Both the position numbers and the translations under genes were made by a program. Below, piece by piece: positions 18,547 to 26,737 of a stretch of DNA of 64,000 nucleotides. The notes beneath the pieces were generated by a model. That model saw only the letters and a list, made by a program, of their open reading frames with translations. It was not told the origin of the DNA and did no database searches. Within the stretch, counting starts at the first letter, position 1; each line of letters starts with the position of its first letter. Origin of the DNA: Rhizobium sp. Leaf371 (GTDB lineage Bacteria > Pseudomonadota > Alphaproteobacteria > Rhizobiales > Rhizobiaceae); NCBI RefSeq assembly GCF_001424045.1, contig NZ_LMQB01000001.1, positions 470,083 through 534,082 of the forward strand, read 5' to 3'.

Positions 18547-19911
18547 ATGTTCAAGCGTTTTCTCGCCGATCGTTCCGGCAATCTGGCCATTATCGGCTCT
18601 CTGTCGCTCCTTCCGCTTCTCGGGACGGCCGGGCTTGCCCTCGACATCAGCAATGCGATCAAGGTCAAGTCGGAACTGCAAGGGGCGGCGGACGCGGCGG
18701 TCGTCGGATCCATCACGGATAAATCGGATGGCGTGGCGCAGGCGATGGCCATGTCGGCGGACGGCACGGTGAGCCTGAGCGAAACCGAGGCGCGCCAGAT
18801 CTTCAATGCCCAGCTTTCCACGACGGCGGTCTCAGACGTGCCCGGCCAGGCGGTGCAGCCGCCGCCCGAAGACATGGAGACGGCGGCCAGAGTCTTTACC
18901 GTCAGCGCGGTGAAGTCCGGACGCGACATCAATGTGTCGGCGTCGTTCTCGACGCTCGTGCCGACGACGTTCCTGCGGATCTTGGGGAAGGATTTCATCC
19001 GGGTCGATGGCGTCGCCAAAGCGACGTTCCAGTCCAACTCGTTCATGGATTTCTACATGCTGCTGGACAATACGCCTTCGATGGGCGTGGGTGCGACCCC
19101 GGCGGATGTGGACAAGCTGATCGCCGCGACGAAGAACGCATCGGATGCGGGTTCGCGCAACTGCGCTTTTGCCTGCCACATCGTGTCCGAGAAGGGCGAT
19201 GCCGACAAGAACAGCAACTATTTCGTCGCCCGAAAGGTGGGTGCCACCATCCGCATCGATGTCGTGGCGCAGGCCGTGGCCGCGTTGACGCGCGAGGCGG
19301 AGAAGACGGAGACCTACACGAACCAGTATCGGATGGCGGCCTATACGTTCGGACAGAAGGCGGAAGATGCCAAACTCTATCAGGTGTCCAAGCTCACCGA
19401 TGACCTGAAGGATATCCAGACCAAGGCGGACACGATCTCGCTCATGAGCATCCCGTATCACGGATATAATGGCGACCAGATCACCAGCTTCGATCAGGCG
19501 CTGACGAGAATCAATACGGAAATCCCGGCGCCTGGCGACGGATCGACGGCGGCGAAAGCCGAAAAGGTCGTCTATTTCGTCGCCGACGGCGTCGGTGACA
19601 GCTACAAGCCGAGCGGTTGCACGAAGAAGACGACGGGCGGCCGGTGCCAGGAGCCGATCGACGTCAGCTTCTGCAAGACCATCAAGGATCGCGGCGTCAA
19701 GATCGCCGTGCTTTACACGACCTACCTGCCGCTGCCGACGAACGACTGGTACAACAAGTGGATCAAGCCGTTCCAATCGGAGATCGGCACGAAAATGCAG
19801 GCCTGCGCCTCTCCCGGGCTCTATTTCGAGGTCAATCCGTCCGACGGGATCGAGTCGGCGATGAAGGCCCTCTTCGTCAAGATCATCCGCAGCCCGCGCC
19901 TGACAGGCTGA
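18547..19911 (+). CDS. TadE/TadG-like pilus assembly protein with von Willebrand factor A domain
   Basis: About 454 residues. The N-terminus (MFKRFLADRSGNLAIIGSLS then LLPLLGTAGLALDISNA) is the TadE/TadG-like prepilin-type segment, with the RSGNLAI motif and a single membrane helix anchoring the protein. A long extracytoplasmic region follows, starting with a TadG-like beta-rich part and then a vWA domain. The metal-site motif is LLDNTPSMGVG, a variant of DxSxSM. Four or more cysteines (NCAFACH, SGCTKK, GRCQE, VSFCK, MQACASPG) suggest disulfides. Such proteins accompany Flp/Tad pili, but no other tad gene is in the window, so this is an orphan copy. ATG 18547 is chosen because it begins the conserved segment. 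Confidence 0.85.
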   Translation: MFKRFLADRSGNLAIIGSLSLLPLLGTAGLALDISNAIKVKSELQGAADAAVVGSITDKSDGVAQAMAMSADGTVSLSETEARQIFNAQLSTTAVSDVPGQAVQPPPEDMETAARVFTVSAVKSGRDINVSASFSTLVPTTFLRILGKDFIRVDGVAKATFQSNSFMDFYMLLDNTPSMGVGATPADVDKLIAATKNASDAGSRNCAFACHIVSEKGDADKNSNYFVARKVGATIRIDVVAQAVAALTREAEKTETYTNQYRMAAYTFGQKAEDAKLYQVSKLTDDLKDIQTKADTISLMSIPYHGYNGDQITSFDQALTRINTEIPAPGDGSTAAKAEKVVYFVADGVGDSYKPSGCTKKTTGGRCQEPIDVSFCKTIKDRGVKIAVLYTTYLPLPTNDWYNKWIKPFQSEIGTKMQACASPGLYFEVNPSDGIESAMKALFVKIIRSPRLTG

Positions 19912-20075
19912 GGCCGGCTCCGGCCGCCAAAGGGCGTCCTTCGGCGATCCTCTGTACATTTACGGATAGAGGGACTAAGAGAGCGCCATGGTATGGGCCG
20001 CAGCGTGCGGTCCTCAAGGCATGTGCGCATTCTATCGTGCACGCTGCACGGTTCGAACTTCCGAGAGACAGACAT

Positions 20076-21950
20076 ATGACAGAATTCGCAGGGGTCGTTC
20101 CGGCGATCGCCGAGGCGTTGACCAAACGCGGCTATTCCACCCTGACGCCGGTACAGGCCGCCGTCATCGAAGCGGAAATGTCGGGTCGCGACGCGCTCGT
20201 CTCCGCCCAGACCGGCTCCGGCAAGACCGTCGCCTTCGGGCTCGCGCTCGCCTCGACGCTGCTGGATGGCGCCGATCGCTTCGGCCCGGCCAGCAAGCCG
20301 CTGGCGGTGGCCGTCGCGCCGACGCGCGAACTGGCGCTGCAGGTTCAGCGCGAGCTCGAATGGCTTTACGAAATGACCGGCGCCGTGATCGCCGCTTCGG
20401 TCGGGGGCATGGACATCCGCAACGAGCGTCGCGCGCTCGATCGCGGCGCGCATATCGTCGTGGGCACGCCCGGCCGTCTCTGCGACCATGTCCGCCGCGG
20501 TGCGCTCGATCTGTCCGCCTGCAGGGCCATCGTGCTGGACGAAGCCGACGAGATGCTCGATCTTGGCTTTCGCGAGGACCTCGAATTCCTGCTGGAGACG
20601 GCACCGGCCGATCGGCGGACGCTGATGTTCTCGGCCACTGTGCCGAAATCCATCGCGACGCTGGCCAAGAACTACCAGCGCGACGCGCTGCGGATCTCGA
20701 CGCAGGCCGAGGCGAAGCAGCATCTGGATATCGACTATCGTGCGCTCGTCGTCGTTCCCTCCGATCGGGAAAACGCCATCATCAACGTGCTGCGCTACTA
20801 CGAAGCGAAGAACGCGCTGGTGTTCTGCTCGACCCGCGCGGCCGTCAATCATCTGACCGCGCGCTTCAACAATCGTGGCTTTGCGGTCGTGGCACTTTCG
20901 GGCGAACTCAGCCAGAGCGAGCGGACGCATGCGCTGCAGGCCATGCGTGACGGGCGCGCCCGCGTCTGCATCGCGACCGACGTCGCCGCGCGCGGCATCG
21001 ACCTTCCCGGTCTCGAGCTCGTCATCCATGCCGACCTGCCGACCAACCCGGAAACGCTTCTGCACCGCAGCGGCCGGACCGGCCGGGCAGGGCGCAAGGG
21101 CGTCAGCGCCATCATCGTCACCTCGAACGCCCGCCGCAAGGCCGAGCGTCTGCTGCGGGATGCGCGCATCGAAGCCGACTGGGCAAAGCCGCCGTCGGCC
21201 GACGAGGTTTCGCAGAAGGACGACGAGCGCATTCTCTCGGATGCCGCGCTGAACGATCCGATCCGCGAGGACGAGACTGCTTTCGTGCAGCAGGTGCTGG
21301 CCGGTCATAGCCCGGAACAGGTTGCGGCAGCCTTCGTACGGCTCGCGCGTGCCGGCCGCTCCGCGCCGGAAGACATCATCGATACGCCAGCCTTCCAGCC
21401 GTCCGGCCAAACGTCGGGCCAAGGTGCCGGTGATCGCGGTCCGCGACCGGAGCGGTCCGAAGCGCGAGCGCCGCGGGGCGATTTCGGCGATGCCGTCTGG
21501 TTCTCGATCTCCGCCGGTCGCAAGCAGAATGTCGAGCCGCGCTGGCTGATCCCGATGCTCTGCCGCATCGGCCGCATCACCAAGCAGGAAATCGGCGCCA
21601 TCAAGATGATGCCGGAGAACACGTTCGTCGAAATCGCGCGCGACTTCTCCGACAGCTTCGTCGAGGCGCTCGGCCCCAAGCGCATGCTCGAAAAGGGCAT
21701 CACCGTGACGCAGCTCGACAGCGCGCCCGATCTGTCTGCCGCCCCGCGCAAGCCGTTCGTCCGCAAGGACAATGCCGCGCCGTCGGACAGCAAGCCGCGC
21801 TGGAAAGACGGTGGCGAAAAGTCCGACCGCCCGGACAGCAAGCCCTGGGCAAAGAAGGCGGCAAAGCCCGGCTTCTCCAAGGCTGGCCCAAAGCCGACGG
21901 ACGATGGCAGCAAGCCTGCCAAAAAGCCTTTCAAGAAAAAGGCCTACTGA
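20076..21950 (+). CDS. DEAD-box ATP-dependent RNA helicase with DbpA-type C-terminal domain
   Basis: A 624-residue DEAD-box helicase. In order: Q motif region (FAGVVPAIAEALTKRGYSTLTPVQ), motif I AQTGSGKT, Ia PTRELALQ, II LDEADEM, III FSATVPK, IV ALVFCSTR, V ATDVAARGIDLP, VI HRSGRTGRAG. After about residue 390 comes an acidic linker, then a DbpA-type RNA-binding domain (AVWFSISAGRKQNVEPRWLIPMLCRIGRITKQEIGAIKMM). The tail from about 550 is Lys/Pro-rich and disordered, with repeats such as KPSF and DSKPW. Likely roles are ribosome assembly and cold adaptation, in the manner of DeaD. A 160-bp leader may carry regulation. A terminator follows at once. Confidence 0.94.
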   Translation: MTEFAGVVPAIAEALTKRGYSTLTPVQAAVIEAEMSGRDALVSAQTGSGKTVAFGLALASTLLDGADRFGPASKPLAVAVAPTRELALQVQRELEWLYEMTGAVIAASVGGMDIRNERRALDRGAHIVVGTPGRLCDHVRRGALDLSACRAIVLDEADEMLDLGFREDLEFLLETAPADRRTLMFSATVPKSIATLAKNYQRDALRISTQAEAKQHLDIDYRALVVVPSDRENAIINVLRYYEAKNALVFCSTRAAVNHLTARFNNRGFAVVALSGELSQSERTHALQAMRDGRARVCIATDVAARGIDLPGLELVIHADLPTNPETLLHRSGRTGRAGRKGVSAIIVTSNARRKAERLLRDARIEADWAKPPSADEVSQKDDERILSDAALNDPIREDETAFVQQVLAGHSPEQVAAAFVRLARAGRSAPEDIIDTPAFQPSGQTSGQGAGDRGPRPERSEARAPRGDFGDAVWFSISAGRKQNVEPRWLIPMLCRIGRITKQEIGAIKMMPENTFVEIARDFSDSFVEALGPKRMLEKGITVTQLDSAPDLSAAPRKPFVRKDNAAPSDSKPRWKDGGEKSDRPDSKPWAKKAAKPGFSKAGPKPTDDGSKPAKKPFKKKAY

Positions 21951-21955
21951 TCAGC

Positions 21956-21994
21956 AAAGAGGCTCCGGCGACGATCGCCGGAGCCTCTTTCTTT
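21956..21994 (+). terminator. Strong rho-independent terminator after the helicase
   Basis: A perfect 15-bp stem (AAAGAGGCTCCGGCG and its complement) around ACGAT, followed by CTTTTT. The A-rich left flank suggests it also works for the convergent gene at 22013. Confidence 0.92.
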
Positions 21995-22012
21995 TTGGAC
22001 CATCGCCTGTCC

Positions 22013-22699
22013 TCAATCGTCGGAATAGCGCTGCTCCCGCCAGGGGTCGCCCAGCATGTGGTAGCCGTTCTTCTCCCAGAAGCCGGCACGATCGCCCGTC
22101 ATGAACTCGATCTTCGTCAGCCACTTCGCGCTCTTCCAGAGATAGAGATGCGGTACGATCAGCCGGGCCGGCGCACCATGCTCGCGGGTCAACGGCTGGC
22201 CCTCCCAATCGGTCGCGACCAGCGCATGCTCGCTCGCGAAATCCGCCAGAGGCAGGTTGGTCGTGTATCCGTCATAGCTCGTCAGCATGACATAGGTCGC
22301 CTCCGGCTTCGGTGCGACGAGATCCAGCAGATCGTGCGTGGAAACGCCTTTCCAACCGTTGTTGTAGCGCGACCATGTGGTGACGCAGTGGATATCGGAC
22401 TGGAATTTGCTCTGCGGCAGGGCTTTGAACTGCGCCCAGTCCAGCGTCGCCGGATTTTCGACCGCGCCTTTCAGCGTCAGGGACCAGGTCGCGGTGTCGA
22501 TGATCGGGTGCTGGCCGAGATCGAGCACAGGCCAGTTCTTCACGAGATGCTGGCCCGGCGGCAGGCGATCTGAGCCTGAACGCGCGACCTGGCCCGAGAC
22601 CTGTCCGGTCAAGAAGCGGCCTTCTGCCGCCCAGCGCCGTTTGGAGCGTGTCAGTTTCGTATCGTCGGACGGTTCTTCCGGGGGATTTGCGTCCGACAT
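22013..22699 (-). CDS. Sulfite-oxidase-like molybdopterin oxidoreductase
   Basis: A 228-residue protein containing only the molybdopterin-binding (oxidoreductase molybdopterin) fold. Landmarks are NWPVLDLGQHPIIDTATWSLTLKGAVENP, the molybdenum-ligating cysteine in DIHCVTTWSRYNNGWKGV, the YDGYTTNLPL segment and HGAPARLIVPHLYLWKSAKWL. Family members include YuiH and the catalytic unit of methionine-sulfoxide reductase MsrP. No twin-arginine signal precedes it (the N-terminus is hydrophilic), so it is probably cytoplasmic, unlike MsrP. ATG 22699 has an AGGAG ribosome site. Substrate unknown. No heme partner gene is adjacent. Confidence 0.88.
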   Translation of the reverse strand: MSDANPPEEPSDDTKLTRSKRRWAAEGRFLTGQVSGQVARSGSDRLPPGQHLVKNWPVLDLGQHPIIDTATWSLTLKGAVENPATLDWAQFKALPQSKFQSDIHCVTTWSRYNNGWKGVSTHDLLDLVAPKPEATYVMLTSYDGYTTNLPLADFASEHALVATDWEGQPLTREHGAPARLIVPHLYLWKSAKWLTKIEFMTGDRAGFWEKNGYHMLGDPWREQRYSDD

Positions 22700-22774
22700 G
22701 CTCTGCTCCTGGTGGCGCTTCTAGGGCTCCATGGTCGCCCGACCGGCGGCCTCCCGTCAAGCGGCTGCGACGCT

Positions 22775-23032
22775 TCAGACGGACTGTTTACGTTTCGCCA
22801 GAATGCCGGCCTCGCGGGCTGCGGCCATGAAGGATGCCTGCGCCTTGCGCGGGCTGAGGATACCGTCAAGGGCATCGAGGCAGTGTTGGAGAGCAATGCG
22901 ATAGGCTCTGCCGGAGCGACCGGCGGGCCAGCCGCGCAGAAACTCCAGGGCGTCCCAAGCGGATGCGATGATGCACTCCTGGCTCTGCTGGAGAATGATC
23001 CGGACCGGCTTCGGAAAACGCTTGTAACTCAT
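22775..23032 (-). CDS. DUF982 family small protein
   Basis: An 85-residue protein with the DUF982 pattern common in Rhizobiaceae: a short N-terminal strand (VRIILQQSQECIIASAWDALEFLRGWP), a helix beginning at GRAYRIALQHCLDALDG, and a C-terminal helix AQASFMAAAREAGIL. Function is unknown; many paralogues occur per genome. ATG 23032 starts at the conserved region; longer in-frame starts give a poorly conserved leader. Confidence 0.82.
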   Translation of the reverse strand: MSYKRFPKPVRIILQQSQECIIASAWDALEFLRGWPAGRSGRAYRIALQHCLDALDGILSPRKAQASFMAAAREAGILAKRKQSV

Positions 23033-23158
23033 ACTCGCCTCGCATGCTGTCTTTCGTGCGCGTGCAAAACTGTTTCCGGACTGTTTGGTTCCGTTCATTG
23101 GTTAACAAAAAATCACGTATTTTTTCAGTGCGTTGTTCGCTCTCGCAAGATCGCTGTC

Positions 23159-23887
23159 TTAAGGAAGAAGCGCGTCGCGGAGCTCGTTGGCGCGGCGGAC
23201 GCGCAGGTCGAGATCGGCCTCGATGTGGTGGATATGGTGGACCATCAGCCGGCCCGCGCGATCGATCTGCCCGGCCTCGATCGCGTCGACGATGTCGCTG
23301 TGCTCGTTATGGCCGCAGCTCGAGACGGTGGATTGTCCATAAAGCGAGATGACGAGGGAGGAGCGGGCGATCAGCTCGTCCATGAAACGCTGCATGACGG
23401 TGTTTCGGGTCATGGCGGCGATGTGCAGGTGGAAGTCTCCCGATGCCTTGATTTCGGCCCGGCGTGCGCTCTGCCCCCGCTCGTTCATCAGGCGACCCTC
23501 GTCCAGCAGCAGTTCACGGAGCTGGCGGATATGGGCCGGCGTGATGTGGCATGCAGCCTCGGCGAGAATGCCGGGTTCGATGATGCGGCGCGTCGCGAAG
23601 ATTTGCCGGGCTTCCTCCGGGGAGGGGTTGGCGACGAAGGCGCCGCGATTGCGCTCGACGGTCACCAGACCCTCATGCGCCAGCGCCTGCAGGGCGCCGC
23701 GCACCAGCGTACGGCTCACCTGGAACAGGGCGCCGACATCCGACTCCGTCAGTTTCGTACCCGGCATCAGTCGCCGGTCGACGATCGCATCGCGGATGGC
23801 ATCCCGAATAGCGCGCTGGCTTCCATCCGCCCTATCTGCGTCAGGTCGCGCGATCACGCTGTCCGGCTTGGTCTGGTGATTGTCCAT
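23159..23887 (-). CDS. GntR-family transcriptional regulator, FCD subfamily
   Basis: A 242-residue regulator. The N-terminal winged helix-turn-helix (about 22-90) reads QRAIRDAIRDAIVDRRLMPGTKLTESDVGALFQVSRTLVRGALQALAHEGLVTVERNRGAFV. The C-terminal FCD ligand domain has metal-ligand-type positions (D and H in SGDFHLHIAAM, and HNEHSDIVDAI and HHIHHIEADL). It lies divergent from the ABC/racemase operon, with an FCD-type palindrome in the 244-bp gap, so the likely role is a local repressor responding to the transported compound or a breakdown product. ATG 23887 is the only good start. Confidence 0.9.
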   Translation of the reverse strand: MDNHQTKPDSVIARPDADRADGSQRAIRDAIRDAIVDRRLMPGTKLTESDVGALFQVSRTLVRGALQALAHEGLVTVERNRGAFVANPSPEEARQIFATRRIIEPGILAEAACHITPAHIRQLRELLLDEGRLMNERGQSARRAEIKASGDFHLHIAAMTRNTVMQRFMDELIARSSLVISLYGQSTVSSCGHNEHSDIVDAIEAGQIDRAGRLMVHHIHHIEADLDLRVRRANELRDALLP

Positions 23888-23950
23888 GGTTGTCTAATCT
23901 AATTCAGATGACCATGGGAAAGAAGGGCCATTCGTATCCATAAAATAACG

Positions 23951-23966
23951 AGATTGTATACGATCT
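23951..23966. promoter_or_regulatory. Probable operator of the GntR/FCD regulator
   Basis: AGATTGTATACGATCT is a near-perfect 16-bp palindrome (seven of eight base pairs symmetric) centred on TTGTATACRA. FCD-type GntR proteins typically bind TTGTATACAA-like boxes. It lies 64 bp from the regulator start and 166 bp from the ABC operon start, where it could control both. Confidence 0.65.
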
Positions 23967-24086
23967 GATATTTTATTCGGCACAATAGATGAAAAATTGG
24001 GCGATTTCATTCTCATATGGACGTCACGGTTTGAAGGATTTCGGATAATCATTTGGAAACAATGGACTGACACCTGCCTGTCGAAC

Positions 24087-24102
24087 TGGCACGCTTGATG
24101 CA
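24087..24102 (+). promoter_or_regulatory. Sigma-54-type promoter for the ABC/racemase operon
   Basis: TGGCACGCTTGATGCA matches TGGCACG-N4-TTGCA with a single mismatch (A for the first T of the -12 box). GG and GC are separated by exactly ten bases. It is 30 bp upstream of the first ATG of the operon, on the correct strand. Confidence 0.65.
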
Positions 24103-24131
24103 TTCTCTCTGTTACCAGAAGGGAATTCGTC

Positions 24132-25220
24132 ATGACCAAAGCGGCAGAGATCGACATCGTATCCGTTTCCAAGATTTACGGAAGCACGACGGCCGTCCAT
24201 TCCATCAGTCTCAAGATCCCGTCGGGAAGCTATTGCTGCTTTCTCGGGCCGTCCGGCTGCGGCAAGACATCGACTTTGCGGATGATCGCCGGGCACGAGA
24301 CGATCTCCTCGGGCGACATCCGGCTCGGCAACACGGTGGTGACAGACCTGCCCCCGGCCAAGCGCGGCACGGCGATGATGTTCCAGTCTTACGCGCTGTT
24401 CCCGCATCTCGACCTCATCGACAACGTCGCCTTCAGCCTGAAGATGAAGGGCGTGGACAAGGAAGAGCGTCGCGCAAAGGCGCTGGAGATGCTCCGGCTC
24501 ATGCAGATGGAGCCCTATGCCAACCGCCGCCCGGCCCAGCTTTCCGGCGGACAGCAGCAGCGTGTGGCGCTCGCCCGCGCGCTGATCACCGATCCGGAAG
24601 CGCTGCTGCTCGATGAGCCTTTGTCGGCGCTCGATCCGTTTCTCAAGATCCGCATGCGGGCCGAACTGAAGAAGCTGCAGAAGAACCTCGGCATCACCTT
24701 CGTGCATGTGACGCACAGCCAGGAAGAGGCGATGGCGCTCGCCGACATCATCGTCATCATGAGCGATGGGCGGATCGAGCAGGCGGCAAGCCCGCGCGAG
24801 GTCTTCGAGCGGCCGGCGACGGCCTTCGTCGCGCGCTTCATGGGGGATCACAACGTGCTGACCGGCCGGGTGATCTCCAGCGCCGACGGCGTGCTGACGC
24901 TGCAGGTGCCGGAGGGGCAGACCTTCGCCGTCGCGGGCGAGGGCCGGGACGAGGGGTCGCCGATCGATATCGGCATCCGCACCGATCGCGTTCGCCTCAG
25001 CGAACCGGCCGAGAAGACGCTCGGCTTCAACGGTGTCGTGTCAAACGTCGAATATCGCGGCGCGTCGGTGAAGATCACCGTCATGGGCGCGGGGTCCGAG
25101 GATTTCACCGTCATCGCGACCGATGCGGATTATTTCGAAAAGCCGGTCGCCGTCGGCGATGCGGTCTCCCTCAGCTGGGGCCTCGAAGACGCCGTCCTCC
25201 TGGGGGCTGCGGCCGCCTGA
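24132..25220 (+). CDS. ABC transporter ATP-binding protein, spermidine/putrescine (PotA-like) type
   Basis: A 362-residue importer ATPase: Walker A GPSGCGKTST, Q-loop MMFQSYALFPHL, signature LSGGQQQRVALARAL, Walker B EALLLDEPLSALD, switch His in VHVTHSQEE. The C-terminal part (from about 235) carries the TOBE regulatory domain (LTGRVISSADGVLTLQVPEG and later IRTDRVRLSEP). This is the arrangement of polyamine and ferric-iron type importers (3.A.1.11 / 3.A.1.10). It is the first gene of a five-gene operon. The ribosome site AGAAGGGA precedes the ATG. Confidence 0.92.
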   Translation: MTKAAEIDIVSVSKIYGSTTAVHSISLKIPSGSYCCFLGPSGCGKTSTLRMIAGHETISSGDIRLGNTVVTDLPPAKRGTAMMFQSYALFPHLDLIDNVAFSLKMKGVDKEERRAKALEMLRLMQMEPYANRRPAQLSGGQQQRVALARALITDPEALLLDEPLSALDPFLKIRMRAELKKLQKNLGITFVHVTHSQEEAMALADIIVIMSDGRIEQAASPREVFERPATAFVARFMGDHNVLTGRVISSADGVLTLQVPEGQTFAVAGEGRDEGSPIDIGIRTDRVRLSEPAEKTLGFNGVVSNVEYRGASVKITVMGAGSEDFTVIATDADYFEKPVAVGDAVSLSWGLEDAVLLGAAAA

Positions 25221-25271
25221 CGTCTTCAAGCTCATCACGATCCGTCTCACCACAAGAAAAGGGAACAGACT

Positions 25272-26567
25272 ATGACCGAGATCAAGGACACGAAGAAGGC
25301 GACGGGCATCAGCCGCCGCGCTTTGATGAAAACAGGGGCTGCGGCCGTCGGCGCCATTGCCGGCTCCGGCGCCATCACCGGTTTTCCGACCATCTGGGCG
25401 CAGAACCCGATCACGCTGCGCCAGTTCGGCACCGGCGTTTCCAACATCAACGCCATCGCCGAGAAGTGCAAGGCCGACCTCGGCATCACGCTCGAGATGA
25501 CGGCGACCGACTCGGATGCTGCGGCCCAGCGCGCGGTGACCCAGCCCGACAGCTACGACATCGCCGACATCGAATACTGGATCCTGAAGAAGGTCTTCCC
25601 GGCCGGCGTCATCCAGCCGATGGAAATCTCCAAGCTGAAATATTACGACCAGATCGTGCCCCTGTTCAAGACGGGCAAGCTGACGCCGGACAGCGTGATC
25701 GCGCAGGGCACCGCACCGCACACGGTCGGCTATGTGGAGAAGGCCGGGGACAAGACCTTTGCCAAGTCGGAGACCGGTCTCTTCACCATGGTCCCGACCA
25801 TCTACAATGCCGACACGCTCGGCATCCGCCCGGACCTCGTCGGCCGCGACATCACGTCCTGGGCCGATATCATGGACCCCGCCTTCAAGGGCAAGACCTC
25901 GATCCTCAACATTCCCTCGATCGGCATCATGGATGCCGCGATGATCATGGAAGCGCTCGGCAACATCAAATATGCCGACAAGGGCAACATGACCAAGGCG
26001 GAGATCGACGCGACGATCGACTTCCTCATCAAGGCGAAGCAGGACGGCCAGTTCCGCGCCTTCTGGAAGTCGTTCGACGAGTCGGTCAACCTGATGGCGT
26101 CGGGCGAAGTCGTCATCCAGTCCATGTGGTCGCCGGCCGTTGCCGCCGTCCGCTCCAAGGGCATCGCCTGCAAATACCAGCCGCTCAAGGAAGGTTATCG
26201 CTCATGGGGCGGCGGTCTCGGCCTTGCCGCGCATCTGCAGGGCGCGCAGCTCGATGCGGCCTATGAATACATCAACTGGTACACGTCCGGCTGGGTCGGC
26301 GGCTATCTCAACCGCCAGGGCTATTACTCCGCCGCCATGGACACGGCCAAGAAGTTCATGACCGATGACGAGTGGGGCTACTGGATCGAGGGCAAGGCCG
26401 CCAAGGGCGACATCATGTCTCCGGAAGGCAAGATCATGGAAAAGGCCGGCGCGGTGCGCGATGGCGGCTCGTTCCAAGAACGCATGGGCAAGGTCGCCTG
26501 CTGGAACTCGGTGATGGACGAGGACCGCTACATGGTCCGCCGCTGGAACGAGTTCATCGCGGCCTGA
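25272..26567 (+). CDS. ABC transporter substrate-binding protein (PotD-like), Tat-exported
   Basis: A 431-residue periplasmic solute-binding protein. The N-terminus has a twin-arginine motif (GISRRALMKTGAAAVGAIAG) with a following hydrophobic stretch and probable cleavage near TIWAQ. The mature protein shows the PotD-like pattern (TLRQFGTGVSNINAIAEKCKADLGITLEMTATDSDAAAQRAV ... DIADIEYWILKKVFPAGVIQPMEISKLKYYDQIVPLFKTGK). Tat export implies folding in the cytoplasm, found in a subset of rhizobial polyamine-like binding proteins. The substrate is a small amine or related compound, by family only. Confidence 0.9.
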   Translation: MTEIKDTKKATGISRRALMKTGAAAVGAIAGSGAITGFPTIWAQNPITLRQFGTGVSNINAIAEKCKADLGITLEMTATDSDAAAQRAVTQPDSYDIADIEYWILKKVFPAGVIQPMEISKLKYYDQIVPLFKTGKLTPDSVIAQGTAPHTVGYVEKAGDKTFAKSETGLFTMVPTIYNADTLGIRPDLVGRDITSWADIMDPAFKGKTSILNIPSIGIMDAAMIMEALGNIKYADKGNMTKAEIDATIDFLIKAKQDGQFRAFWKSFDESVNLMASGEVVIQSMWSPAVAAVRSKGIACKYQPLKEGYRSWGGGLGLAAHLQGAQLDAAYEYINWYTSGWVGGYLNRQGYYSAAMDTAKKFMTDDEWGYWIEGKAAKGDIMSPEGKIMEKAGAVRDGGSFQERMGKVACWNSVMDEDRYMVRRWNEFIAA

Positions 26568-26637
26568 TGCTGTGCGGGTCGCCCGCGCGGCGGCTCCTCC
26601 ATCTCCGGCTCTTTCAAGCCGGGCCGATTGCCACAAC

Positions 26638-26695
26638 TTTCCTTCTCCCCGCAGTCTGGGAGAAGGTGCAGGCAGGCGGATGAGGGGAGGCCTCT
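26638..26695. repeat. Rhizobial-type intergenic palindromic repeat
   Basis: The sequence CCTTCTCCCCGCAGTCTGGG then AGAAGGTGCAGGCAGGCGGA, ending TGAGGGG, has the form of the widespread palindrome of Rhizobium, Agrobacterium and Brucella genomes (CTTCTCCC...GGGAGAAGG followed by a GGCAGGCGGATGAGGGG tail). It sits in the gap between the binding-protein and first permease genes of the operon. Family assignment is from memory of the consensus. Confidence 0.65.
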
Positions 26696-26737
26696 CACTC
26701 CGCTGCGCCTTGAGTCCTCAACGGAGACGACCGCACC

